From Rhizoclosmatium globosum (Eukaryota > Chytridiomycota > Chytridiomycetes > Chytridiales > Chytriomycetaceae), in the NCBI GenBank assembly GCA_002104985.1, contig MCGO01000007.1:1-64000 (forward strand): a DNA stretch of 64,000 nucleotides, read 5' to 3'. Position numbers and translations under genes: made by a program. Shown one piece after another: positions 31,206-40,978 of the stretch. Position 1 is the first letter of the stretch. Each line of letters starts with the position of its first letter. The notes under the pieces are model-generated. The model ran no database searches. It was not told the origin of the DNA and saw only the letters and a program-made list of their open reading frames with translations.

Positions 31206-31381
31206 ATTAAATTAAAGATAGCAAAAGGGATGAATATTTCAAGTGCGGGTCTTTTGAGCGATTTGAAGGAGGAACAACGAAGCTTGACGTTGTCATGGAA
31301 ACATGTGCAAGAAAGAATATAACGGTAAGTTGACGTGCTAAAGACGTTTTATTAAGGATATGAGAAGGATCTCTCGAAACA

Positions 31382-33328
31382 TCAGATTTCATCATAGTTT
31401 CGAATCAACTCATGATAAAACTTAATTGCCTTGATGTACCTATTCAAATTACAAGAAGAAAATCAGTCCTTGATTCAAATAGAATATAAGCGCGTACCCT
31501 TTAATACTGGCTCGTTCATTCACAGTATGGTATCCTTCCCCTCCCATTACTGGTGCTGTTGACCAATTAATACTCTTGATTCAATCACTTAAAACGCTTA
31601 CCAAATCGATAAATGTTCTTGCTCAATCCCCAAAAGAACTTTGTGTCCGTGTTTCCATTCATTAATCCTGGCGCGACAATCACCTTCTTTCCTGCTTCCT
31701 CATACACTGAATGGATGGTTCCTTCCATCACTCTCCAAGCGTCGTTGTCAGTTGGACTGACTGGACTTGGTTCCAACCCAGTCAGTGGAAGCGTTATAGT
31801 GACGTTCCCCACGTTACTTCCAGCTGGTGGAACCCACTCATACACAACTTCACCAATGTTAATCACCTTGAACCCCAATCCAAGCTCCTTAGCAACAGGC
31901 AAAATATTCTTCCACGTAACATCAAGTACCTCCGCAGTACTAGAGTCCATACTAACACGATCTTGAATATAGGCCGTAACAACTTCCGGCAACGCGTTGA
32001 CTTTCAATCCACCATTAATTTTAGTGACTGCTTGTGACGTCGCCATACGATACCGACTCGCAAGCGACTTTGAAGCAAGGTATTCCGCCAGCACTTCCCT
32101 CCCGCCCTCATAAAACCCTCTCAATCCCTCTCGCACGATTGTATCCACCACACCCGCATACTCATCCTTACACACAACCGTCCTCAAAAACGGATTCCTT
32201 TCCGACAACACAACCGGAAACGGCCGCGCCTCTACAGCCGCAACAATCTGCGCCATAACACCAACCCCCGTATTCCTCGGTGGAACAGAACTATGGCCCC
32301 CATGCGTCTCCACCACAACCTCAAACGTCGCAATCCCCTTCTCAGCAACAGCAACAGTCACAACCGAAACCCCCGCTTCCTCCGTAAAACTATCCAACCC
32401 CTCATCAACAACCATCCCAACCCTCCCACCCAACCCAAGCACATTCTCCATATACTTGCTCACTTCCTTTGCACCCGCAAACCCCCCCTTCTCCTCATCA
32501 TGCCCAAACGAGACATACACAGTCGCACGAGGCGTGAACCCAACGGCGAGGAGAGATTCAATGGCTTCGAGGGATGCCATGACGGTTCCCTTTGTGTCGA
32601 CGGATCCGCGGCCGTATATCCAGTCGTTGGGGTGGTCGATGTGGCCGGAGAAGGGGGGGTGTGTCCATTGGGAGAGGGTTTCGGGGAGGACGGGGACGAC
32701 GTCCATGTGGGACATGAGGAGGAGGGGTGCGGTTGTCGGGGTTGTGCCTTGCCATGTGAAGAGGAGGGAGTGGGTGTTTATGATAGTTAGGTTTAATGTG
32801 TCACGGCTGTTTGAATTTAATAATGAGTGGGTATATAGTGGGAGGAGAATGTTTGTGGCGTTACATTTTTGGGAATGAGGTTAGGAGGTGGTCCTTGAAC
32901 CTCACGAAATTGTCTTCTTGGATTTTGGTGGAGTGGACTACTTTCACGTTGTCAAATGATTCAGTTGGAATTTGAATTGCTCCAGAGAAGCGCTAGGTGA
33001 AGATAGAAAATGATGTTTAGCTTACAGTATCCAGTGAAGCATGATCCAAAGATACCTCAACAGCCGCATTCACAAAGTCCCTGCTTTCGAAACGATCAAG
33101 CCAGGTTTTGCTTCCCTTTGATGGATTCAAAGGTCCAAGTTGGGGACAGGTGAACAAGGATCGAGAAGAAGAAGTTGGCTGGCGTTGCTCCCACTTTGAT
33201 GCAACCAGCTCTGTTTGGGCTACAATCATCACAAGTACAACTGCCAATACTATGAAGCCTTTGGTGGAGGACTTAAGCCTGTTGGAGCTCTGCCAAGGAC
33301 GGGCGAGTGGCGTTGCTTCTCCTGCCAT
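31382..33328 (-). CDS. CPS1: Carboxypeptidase S / PM20D1-type M20 metallopeptidase
   Basis: Five exons run from 33328 to the stop at 31382 (exon 1 33328-33026, exon 2 32992-32865, exon 3 32806-31602, then two short exons). The N-terminus has a single membrane anchor (GFIVLAVVLVMIVAQT, residues about 24-39), as in yeast vacuolar Gly-X carboxypeptidase S. M20 marks are MSHMDVVPV (zinc His), WIYGRGSVDTKG (bridging Asp), GHDEEKGGFAGAKE (catalytic Glu pair), VVDEG, THGGHSSVPP and the lid domain. The short last exons give VMGGEGYHTVNERASIK, including the final zinc His, and YIKAIKFYHELIRNY, both strongly conserved in PM20D1/CPS. All junctions keep frame. It releases C-terminal residues from peptides in the vacuole. 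Confidence 0.93.
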
Positions 33329-33415
33329 TACGATCTCTCAATTGAAACGTCTTTTAAATTTAATAAATTTATTGAAATAACTCAAATATATCGAATGCCC
33401 AAGATCAAATAATCC

Positions 33416-33785
33416 TCAATAGTAAAAATCTTCCTCCATTTTGCTGACTATATTACGGGCCAAAGCATGCTGAAGCGCAAATAGTATACGACGATAAACA
33501 ACAGCTACCGACACAGATTCTCGAATAACTTCCCGCTGCATCATCAAGCCACGCAACTTTTCTAAAAACTGTATAGAGCTCTTGCCTAACCCACCAGTAG
33601 TATCCAATACAAAGGGGACAAACTCTAGACCAATAGACTGACAACCCGACAAATACTTTTCATTCTTTGTAGATTCCCGTCCACGAACAGCATTTCCAAC
33701 CTTAAATCCCACTAGGCCACGTGAGGTAAGTGGATGAACAACACTGATATCCACACAAACAGTTTTCCCATCATAAAAGTCATAG
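33416..33785 (-). mobile_element. LINE-type retrotransposon relic, extreme 3' coding end
   Basis: An open minus-strand frame reads YDGKTVCVDISVVHPLTS, then NEKYLSGCQSIGLEFVPFVL, then DTTGGLGKSSIQFLEKL and ALQHALARNIVSKM to a stop. This matches the region after the reverse-transcriptase domain of many LINE-like elements (VCVDISV, then a Lys-rich K-Y-x3-C-x3-G-x2-F-x-PFV-x-D-x2-G-G motif, then a terminal helical segment). Only about 120 codons remain; no reverse transcriptase, endonuclease or poly-A tail is present. It is a fragment stranded between the carboxypeptidase S and LRR genes. Confidence 0.7.
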
Positions 33786-33796
33786 ACTAGATTTAA

Positions 33797-35056
33797 TTAA
33801 ATATCGGCATAAAATATAACGCCTCGATCAGGAAGCCCATGTACAACATCACTGGCTTCATTCACCTCAAACTCTTGAAGCAACGCAAACACCCGAGACC
33901 GCGCAACAATCCCAGCGGAATCATATTCCAAAAACACTTGATTTCCAGTGAGAAGCAGTACAAGCTCCATTTGTTCGAGTCCAAATAGATCTATCGGCAC
34001 AGCCCCACTCAAACAATTCGCATGTAGACACAAACAGACAAGATTCCGCATTGACCCAAATCCTGCAGGAATAGGCCCCTCTAGCTTATTATGACTCAAA
34101 TCAAGAACTTGGAGTTCTTTCAAGTTGCTCATCTCAGCTGGAATCCTTCCTGACAACTGATTCGCCGACAAATTCAAGTATTGCAGATTCGACAACCCAC
34201 AAATCTCAACCGGTACACTCCCACTCAACAAATTACTCGACAGATCTAAATACACTAAACTCTGCATCCGTCCCAAAGAAGACGGTATAGAACCACTCAA
34301 ACAATTCCGAAACAGAATCAATAGCTTCAAATCCAATCCCGAAATCTCCTTTGGTATTTCACCACTTAAGCTGTTATCATTCAAATACAGTTCCTCCAGC
34401 TCCTTCAATAACCCTACCTGTGCGGGAATACGGCCATGTAACCAGTTATCATGGAACAAAAGACTCCGCAACCCCGTCAACGCGCCAATAGTGCTTGGAA
34501 TCACACCGGAAATCTTGTTTGATCCCCACTCTAGTTTCCTAGCATCCCGTAACCATCCACGCGCGTATGCTTCTTGATACTGTTTCGGCCAGACGAACCA
34601 CGCACGGTCATACGATGTTAATATTCGAGTGCTGGTTTGGTTTGTTGGGATTGGTTTTGGGACTGTGTGGGAGAGGTTTTCAAGTGCAAAGTGGGGTGTT
34701 GAGAGGCATTCGTTGATTCTGCGGTTCAAGCGGATGTATTTTGGGGCGTGGAGAGGGGATAGGAAGCTGAAGATAAGTTCGATTAGTTCTGGTGGGAGGG
34801 TTGAGAGGGTGGTGGTGGAGTGGGTGTAGTGTGGGTTGATTAGGTTGTTGTTGGATTCTTCGAGGGTTAAGTCAGCTTCGGTGCTATAATTTGGCGTATA
34901 ATGAGGTCCTGTTAGATGAAAGATGAAGTCCCGAGCTGCGCGGACATTCATTTTTTTGAGATGAGGTTCTGGTCTTGGATGGCTAAGCAGGTGAGATGGG
35001 AGGCATTCTCCCCATGTTACATTGTTTTCTTGGCCATGGAATATTCTCATTGGCAT
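33797..35056 (-). CDS. Leucine-rich-repeat protein of plant SGIP type with F-box-like N-terminus
   Basis: The protein has 419 residues if started at 35056, or 384 from the ATG at 34951 (MNVRAARDF), which leaves more promoter and may be the true start. An F-box-like helix LPPELIELIFSFLSP lies near residue 87 of the longer form. Eight to nine LRRs follow, of the consensus LxxLxLxxNxLSGxIPxxI, for example LVYLDLSSNLLSGSVPVEI and LQYLNLSANQLSGRIPAEM. This repeat class is typical of plant receptor kinases and occurs in chytrids and oomycetes. There is no signal peptide, membrane segment or kinase, so it is presumably cytosolic. It could be a substrate receptor for an SCF ligase, an inference from the F-box-like segment only. 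Confidence 0.8.
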   Translation of the reverse strand: MPMRIFHGQENNVTWGECLPSHLLSHPRPEPHLKKMNVRAARDFIFHLTGPHYTPNYSTEADLTLEESNNNLINPHYTHSTTTLSTLPPELIELIFSFLSPLHAPKYIRLNRRINECLSTPHFALENLSHTVPKPIPTNQTSTRILTSYDRAWFVWPKQYQEAYARGWLRDARKLEWGSNKISGVIPSTIGALTGLRSLLFHDNWLHGRIPAQVGLLKELEELYLNDNSLSGEIPKEISGLDLKLLILFRNCLSGSIPSSLGRMQSLVYLDLSSNLLSGSVPVEICGLSNLQYLNLSANQLSGRIPAEMSNLKELQVLDLSHNKLEGPIPAGFGSMRNLVCLCLHANCLSGAVPIDLFGLEQMELVLLLTGNQVFLEYDSAGIVARSRVFALLQEFEVNEASDVVHGLPDRGVIFYADI

Positions 35057-35101
35057 TAATCATAATGTAAGGAATTTAGGAATTTACCTTTCAAGAATAC
35101 A

Positions 35102-36133
35102 ATGGCAGGAGAAACAATGGCTCCAAACTCTGAATCCGATGACCCTTCAGAATACAACGCGGCATTTAATGAAACAGTGGATCTCGACTTTGGTCTCACG
35201 GTCTTTTTCACTGTCCTATTCATTTTCTTTCTCGCCCTTCTTATTCGGACTGAACTCAAAACCAAACTCACAGAAGCAAAAAGGAAGCCCCATAATCAGA
35301 TATTTTCAACTTTCAACATATTACTCTTGTCAATGATCATCGCAAACTGTCTCAACATTTCATTTGAATATGTGTACGCCAATAACAATGATTATAACAT
35401 TGCAGCCCTCTCCTCATCCATCAGTTTCCTGTTTGCAACGATATTCCAGTCACTTGTAATCCTTAACACATGGAACCGTGGTCAATCCGTGATCCACGCA
35501 ACGATTCCTCGTTCTGTGCCATTCGTAAAACTATTCCTCGTGTCATTTGGGATGCTTCAAGTCTTTCAGATTGTTTTATACGTTCTGTCAGCCTTGGCAA
35601 TTATTTTTGAGAGTTTGAACGCGTATTTGACGAAACTTAATTTAGTCGTCAATACTATTTCAATCATACTCGATGTGTTTATGGGAATCTTTGATGTGTT
35701 TGTGACTGGCGTTTATTTCTATTATTTGTATAGTACGAACGGAAGTGGTCTTGATGTGAAGAAGCTTGTTATTCTGTCTCGGTATGGACTTGTGTCCATC
35801 TTTTGTCTAGAGTGTTGGACGTGGTTCAATTATACAATGATGAACAGTGCGTGGATAGGCGAGCCTGTGCCTCCAATATCAGTGCTAGCGTTTCGGGTCA
35901 GTCTTCATACATGTGATTTGATGCCCTTGGTGTACCTTGCTGTCCAAATGACAATGAAATCAGCACTTTTGAAATGTGATGTGGAAACGAGATTTGAAAT
36001 TGAGAAGGCTCGGAGTGTGAGACGTGAGACTGGGCTACAGGAAAGCTGTGATATGTTGCCTGGCTCAAGTCTTACTTGTGGCATTGATACAAAGTCCGTC
36101 AGCCCTGATAAACTTTCACTTTCTAGACTTTAA
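35102..36133 (+). CDS. 7TM receptor-like family member, divergent
   Basis: The protein has 343 residues in a single exon, starting MAGETMAPNSESDDPSEYNA. There is no N-x-T sequon at the very start but NET follows at about residue 23. Motifs are NTWNRGQSVIHATIPRS (QSVIH for LPVIQ), KLVILSRYGLVSI and VQMTMKSALLKCDVE. The loop between TM1 and TM2 is longer and more basic than usual (RTELKTKLTEAKRKPHNQ). The long tail has Ser/Pro motifs. It lies head-to-head with the LRR gene. Confidence 0.86.
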   Translation: MAGETMAPNSESDDPSEYNAAFNETVDLDFGLTVFFTVLFIFFLALLIRTELKTKLTEAKRKPHNQIFSTFNILLLSMIIANCLNISFEYVYANNNDYNIAALSSSISFLFATIFQSLVILNTWNRGQSVIHATIPRSVPFVKLFLVSFGMLQVFQIVLYVLSALAIIFESLNAYLTKLNLVVNTISIILDVFMGIFDVFVTGVYFYYLYSTNGSGLDVKKLVILSRYGLVSIFCLECWTWFNYTMMNSAWIGEPVPPISVLAFRVSLHTCDLMPLVYLAVQMTMKSALLKCDVETRFEIEKARSVRRETGLQESCDMLPGSSLTCGIDTKSVSPDKLSLSRL

Positions 36134-36436
36134 TTTCTGATTATGTTTTCACGCATTTTGGATTTTGTTCACGTCTTTTTAAGGTGTACTTTTTCATTGT
36201 AAGCAGGATTCTTCTTCCCCACTCAATATAGTGTTCGGCATTGTCTTCATTTAATGAGGAGTAAGTCTGAGGTGCTGGATGGTCGTGACTTGAAACCTGG
36301 AACGTCTTTCAGTTTTCATACTAAGTCTTCAAGCCCTGATAAAATCTCAAGCGCCGGAAGTGTTTTGTTGAGTAAAAGCTGAATATTAATCTAAATATCT
36401 GGTGTATTTTTTACCGTAAACAATGACGCAAGAACA
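36134..36436. other. Spacer with a relic of a 7TM-gene 3' end
   Basis: Between the two 7TM genes, 36240-36381 still encodes SFSFHTKSSSPDKISSAG on the plus strand, ending SVLLSKS before a stop at about 36379. This resembles the tail of the preceding gene (CGIDTKSVSPDKLSLSRL). No membrane segment precedes it. I read it as the last remnant of a duplicated copy whose body was deleted. Confidence 0.55.
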
Positions 36437-37414
36437 ATGAACGCTTCAGAGGACCCACATGGATGGCAGGTATATTACGAAACAAGCGCCATCATTGCAC
36501 GCCAAGATTTGTGGATTATCACATTGTTATCTGCCGTCCAGCTTGTTATATTGGGAAGCCTTCTTTGGACTGACGCCAAAACCAAGAAACCTATCTCAAC
36601 AGCCGTTAATATCCTTATTGCATCCATGATTATATGTTACGCGCTTACCGCGATATTTTTCCAGCTGTTTCTTGCAGTGGAGAACAATCCTTTGCGACAA
36701 GCACTTTTTATCACGGCGACAAGTTTAACAAACACAGGGTTGGAATGTTCTGTAACATATTACGTGTGGAAACGCGGGTTGCCGGTGATACAAGCCACAG
36801 CTCCTAGATTGCAACCTTGGTTTATTGCATACCTTGTCTTGTTTGGATTGGTGGAAGTGAGCAAAGTTGTTGCGGTGATATTTGAAACCCTCTCCGAATA
36901 CCTTTCGGTTAACATGGGAAGCCATGAAAGATTGAGGGATGTCATTAACGGCATCGTAACGGTGTTAAGTTTCAGTACCATTGTATTTGACGGATTTGTG
37001 GCTGTCATGTACGTGAAATACCTGCGAACTGCTAGCAACGCGAATCTGCATGAACTTGAGAAGCTTGAAATTTTGTCGCAGTTTGGGATTGCGTCTTGTG
37101 TTGTTTTGGAGATTTGGATGGTCTCCAATATTCTGTACAATTTTTGGACTAGTTGCGAAGTTCCGCCTGTTGGATTAAGTGTCTATACTACGTGCTTGCG
37201 TGTTTTCAGCTTGTCGCCGCTTGTTTACTTATTTTTACAGTTGGGCATGAAATATGCTTTGTGGAAGGATGATACGCGGAACAGTAGACACAAGAATGAA
37301 CGGGTAAAAAATGCTCGAAGATTGAGTGAACAACCGTCGGACACGGTTGGAACGAGAGTCAGTAAGAGGAGTGGATTCCCGTCGTCAATGTCCATTCAGA
37401 ACGTTGCAACTTGA
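36437..37414 (+). CDS. 7TM receptor-like family member
   Basis: The protein has 325 residues in a single exon, starting MNASEDPHGWQVYYETS (NAS sequon). Motifs are YVWKRGLPVIQATAPR, KLEILSQFGIASC and LQLGMKYALWKDD. Seven hydrophobic segments are clear. The tail of about 55 residues is basic and Ser-rich. It is the last array member before the housekeeping block. It ends only 45 bp before the ATG of the acyl-CoA ligase gene in the same orientation. Confidence 0.88.
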   Translation: MNASEDPHGWQVYYETSAIIARQDLWIITLLSAVQLVILGSLLWTDAKTKKPISTAVNILIASMIICYALTAIFFQLFLAVENNPLRQALFITATSLTNTGLECSVTYYVWKRGLPVIQATAPRLQPWFIAYLVLFGLVEVSKVVAVIFETLSEYLSVNMGSHERLRDVINGIVTVLSFSTIVFDGFVAVMYVKYLRTASNANLHELEKLEILSQFGIASCVVLEIWMVSNILYNFWTSCEVPPVGLSVYTTCLRVFSLSPLVYLFLQLGMKYALWKDDTRNSRHKNERVKNARRLSEQPSDTVGTRVSKRSGFPSSMSIQNVAT

Positions 37415-37458
37415 GTCTTCTTCTATATTATATTACATATAATATTACATATTTAAAA

Positions 37459-39921
37459 ATGTCCAAGAAATCGATGGGACCCAGAAAGGTGTCCTTTGAT
37501 TCGTCACAGCCACTCAAGATAGAAGATGAATACGAGCCTGAGCCTATTCGCCAATCCAAAGGAGGAATCCAATACTCGATTGAAGTACCTGGCGTAGCTT
37601 CAATTGAAGGAGAAGGCAAGGTGAGATTGACGTTGCCACCGTTGCCACTTCCCTTTGAACCTTCTTCTTTTCCAGCCTCGAATCAACGCTTTTGCCGCCC
37701 AGTTTGAATCGCTTCCAAAGACAAGCGCCGACCAAGTTCAGTCGCTTCATCACAACTTTCTTCGCGGTGTTCAGATCGCAGGTTGCTTTAACCAACCCCT
37801 TCGATTCCTGCAAAATTCCAAGAGAGAGTATTATGCACTAACTAGGCTGTCAAATAGGAGACCTTCCCTTCCTCGGAACCCGTCCAGTCACAAACGGTCT
37901 CGCCGGTCCCTTCATTTGGCAAACGTACAATGAAGTCTTCAAACGCGTGCGAAATCTATCCTCTGGACTGCTCACCTTCCCATCTATATCATCGGGAATA
38001 CCTGCGTCTATTGGCCTCTTTGCTTTGAATAGGGCGGAGTGGATTATCGCGGAACAAGCGTGTTTTGCAATCTCGGCTATCACTATTCCGTTGTTTGATA
38101 TGCTCTCACAGGATGCTTTAAAACATATTTTGGTGCAGACGGGAATGGAAACTATTATTGCTACGAGGGATAAGGTGACCTGATTGATTCGAATATCTCA
38201 CTCGAACTAACAGAATGAACCCACAGGCAAAAAATCTCATGAAGCTCATCGCGAATGGAATAACAAGTCTCCACCAGATTATATTAATGGATGGAATCGA
38301 CGAAGAAATCCTATTTATCGGAAAAGAACTCAACCTCACAATCACAGGAATGACAGACCTCGAACGCCTTGGCGCAAAAACCCGTCCCTCAAAACCCCCA
38401 ACCCCACCATCAGGCACTTCCATCGCCACAATCTGTTACACCTCCGGCACAACCGGAACCCCAAAAGGAACAGTCCTCACCCACACAAACTGCCTCGCCC
38501 TCCTCCGCGGAATATCAACCCTCCAATCCATATCCCACTTCACACCCATAACCCCCTCCGACGTCTACATCTCATACCTCCCCCTCGCACACGTCTTTGA
38601 ACGCACAATGGTCGTCAACCTGATCCACGTCGGCGCCGCGATCGGGTTCTACCAAGGCGACACATTCAAACTCATGGATGACGTTGCCGAGCTGCGGCCG
38701 ACGATATTCCCTGGTGTGCCCAGGCTGTTTAATCGGATCTATGAGAAGGTCAAGAGGGGGTTGAAGGAACGTGCGGGTGGGGTTTATGAATGGACTTTTC
38801 ATCGCGCGTATGCTGCGAAGGAAGAGTATTTGAAGAGAGGTGTTGTGAAGCATTTGGTGTGGGATGCGATTGTGTTTGAGGGGGTGAAGGAGAAATTGGG
38901 TGGGTGAGTTGATACTTCTCGTGTTTTTTTGAAGGAAACAAGGCTGACTTTTGTATAACTTTTTGTAGAAGGGTGAGGCTGATGTTGACGGGTGCTGCAC
39001 CGATTGGGAAATCTGTGTTGGATTCGTTGAGAATATGTTTCAGCGCGACAGTGTTGGAAGGATATGGATTGACAGAGACATGTTCTTCATTGACGTTTGT
39101 ATGTTCCCCTCATTTCTTGAACGATATTCTTACGAATTCTCACTGAAGACAGATGAAAATGATTGTACACCGGATCAAGTCGGTGCCCCTGTTCCTGGAT
39201 GTCAAGTAAAACTGATTGATGTGCCTGAGATGAACTACTTTTCATCAAGTGTGCCGCCACGTGGAGAGATTTGTGTGAAGGGTCCCAATGTGTTTCAAGG
39301 GTACTACAAGAATCCGGAAGAGACAGCAAAAGTACTTGATGCCAATGGTTGGTTCCACACAGGAGATGTTGGCGAATGGGATGCCCAAGGAAGATTAAAA
39401 CTGATTGACCGGAAAAAGAGTGTGTTTAAGCTGTCGCAGGGAGAGTACATTGCTCCAGAGAAAATCGAGAGTGTTGTGAGTCCTCTTCTTCCGCTTCTCA
39501 AGTATTCACTGACGATAATAATCAAAATTCCACAAATCAGCTTAAAAGCAGTGACATGGTATCCCAAGCATTCGTCTACGGCGACTCCCTAAAACCCTAC
39601 CTCGTCGCCGTCCTCGTCCCAGACCGACACACATTCATGAACTGGGCAACAAAAAAGCAAGGCTTCTACCACAAAAACTTCAAAGACCTCTGCATTGACC
39701 CTGGAATCCGTGTTGCTTTCGCGAAAGCCATGGACGAACACGGTCGCGCACACGGGTTGAAAGGGTTTGAGAATGTGAAGGCTGTTTATTTGGAGAGTGA
39801 TGCGGATGCATTCACGATTGAGAATGGGTTGTTGACGCCTATATTCAAGTTGAAGCGGTTTGTGGCCAGGGAGACTTATAAGAGGGAGATTGAGGAAATG
39901 TATCGTGGGTTGCATGTGTAG
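37459..39921 (+). CDS. Long-chain fatty-acid--CoA ligase (ACSL/FAA type)
   Basis: Seven exons with 40-60 nt introns. The start MSKKSMGPRKVSFD is followed by an exon containing NAFAAQFESLPKT and the CQIGDLPFLGTRPV segment. Adenylate-forming enzyme marks are YTSGTTGTPKGTVLTH (P-loop, about 38434-38481), SYLPLAHVFER, GAAPIGKSVLDSLR, EGYGLTETCS (across 39057-39090) and TGDVGEWDAQGRLKLIDRKKS, with LSQGEYIAPEKIES near the C-terminal hinge. It ends KREIEEMYRGLHV. It activates C12-C20 fatty acids with ATP and CoA for beta-oxidation, lipid synthesis or protein acylation. The organelle cannot be told; the C-terminus is not a clear peroxisomal SKL. The C-terminal hydrophobic spacing resembles the yeast Faa1/Faa4 and plant LACS families. 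Confidence 0.93.
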
Positions 39922-40069
39922 GAATGATCTGTATTTATTGGGACGGATATAAGGTAGTAGTTCCAGTATGCATATTGGCGAAAGTGCATTTCTTTTGTTG
40001 GATGGAATTTCTAAAATCTCTTTTCTATTTATCCACTTTTTTCCAACCACCAAACTAACCCAAGAAGAG

Positions 40070-40868
40070 ATGGCTTCTAACCTTGTTGACCTTGACGCTG
40101 GAGCGGATGACTTGACAGCAATGAATGTTGATGAAGGTAAACATTTCCTTCATGGTTAAAGACAGAGTGATGCTTTGCCTCTGCTCCACCACTCCGCCTG
40201 TCAGCTACAGTTAACCTAAACTGTATCCAACCCAGTGGACCCTTCAAACACATTAAAGAACAATGCAACAAGAAAGAAGGGACGAGGCTTCGAAGGAAAG
40301 GGTAAGCTATCCCAGTTATCCAAGCTTCAACGTTAACCCTCCAAATCCAATCCCAACCAGAAACAAGAGACGACAACATTCGAACTGGAAAGTTTGACGC
40401 AATTGGCTCAGAAGGCGGAATTGCTACTTCAGCGCAGAAATGTGAGAACCTGGTTTTTGTTGGATCCGAAATGCGCAGTCTCTCATTATAAAACGTACTT
40501 GTTTATTCCTTCAAATTAGCTGTGGAGGGTTGGATCGTATTAGTTACGGGAGTGCATGAGGAAGCTTCGGAGGACGATTTGAAGGAGAAGTTTGCTGACT
40601 TTGGCGAAATCAAGAACTTGCATTTGAATTTGGACAGACGTTCTGGTTTCGTGAAGGTACATACCTAGTATTCTGATTTTTGGTTGTGTGGAGTAGGGCT
40701 GACTCCGTGTGCATCCAGGGATATGCTCTGATTGAGTACAACTCGTTCAAGGAGGCGAAGGCTGCTATCGATGAATCAAATGATACCGAGTTGTTGGGAC
40801 AGAAAGTGTATGCTGATTTTGCTTTCGTTACGGGATCTCGAGGAGACACGGGTCGCACCAGGCGATAG
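40070..40868 (+). CDS. RBM8A: Exon-junction complex RNA-binding protein Y14 (RBM8A)
   Basis: Five exons (40070-40136, 40236-40301, 40361-40441, 40520-40656, 40719-40868) encode about 166 residues. The N-terminal acidic and Lys-rich part ([26 protein letters not shown]) precedes a single RRM. The diagnostic Y14 sequence [17 protein letters not shown] is present, followed by [20 protein letters not shown] and a C-terminal Arg-rich end. Y14 binds Mago and marks spliced mRNAs 20-24 nt upstream of exon junctions, acting in decay and localisation. The usual C-terminal RS tail is reduced to GDTGRTRR. Confidence 0.94.
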
Positions 40869-40978
40869 AATATGTTGGGGTATGAAGCCACAACCGAAGG
40901 ATGTTTCAATCCTCGGCTGGAATAAATAATGTATTTTGTCTCACCTATCCTCTCATTTAATTCATAGCTAAAAAAAGA

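Noticed and set aside
32293..32878. Plus-strand frames opposite the M20 peptidase
   Set aside because: They are antisense shadows of strongly conserved catalytic exons.
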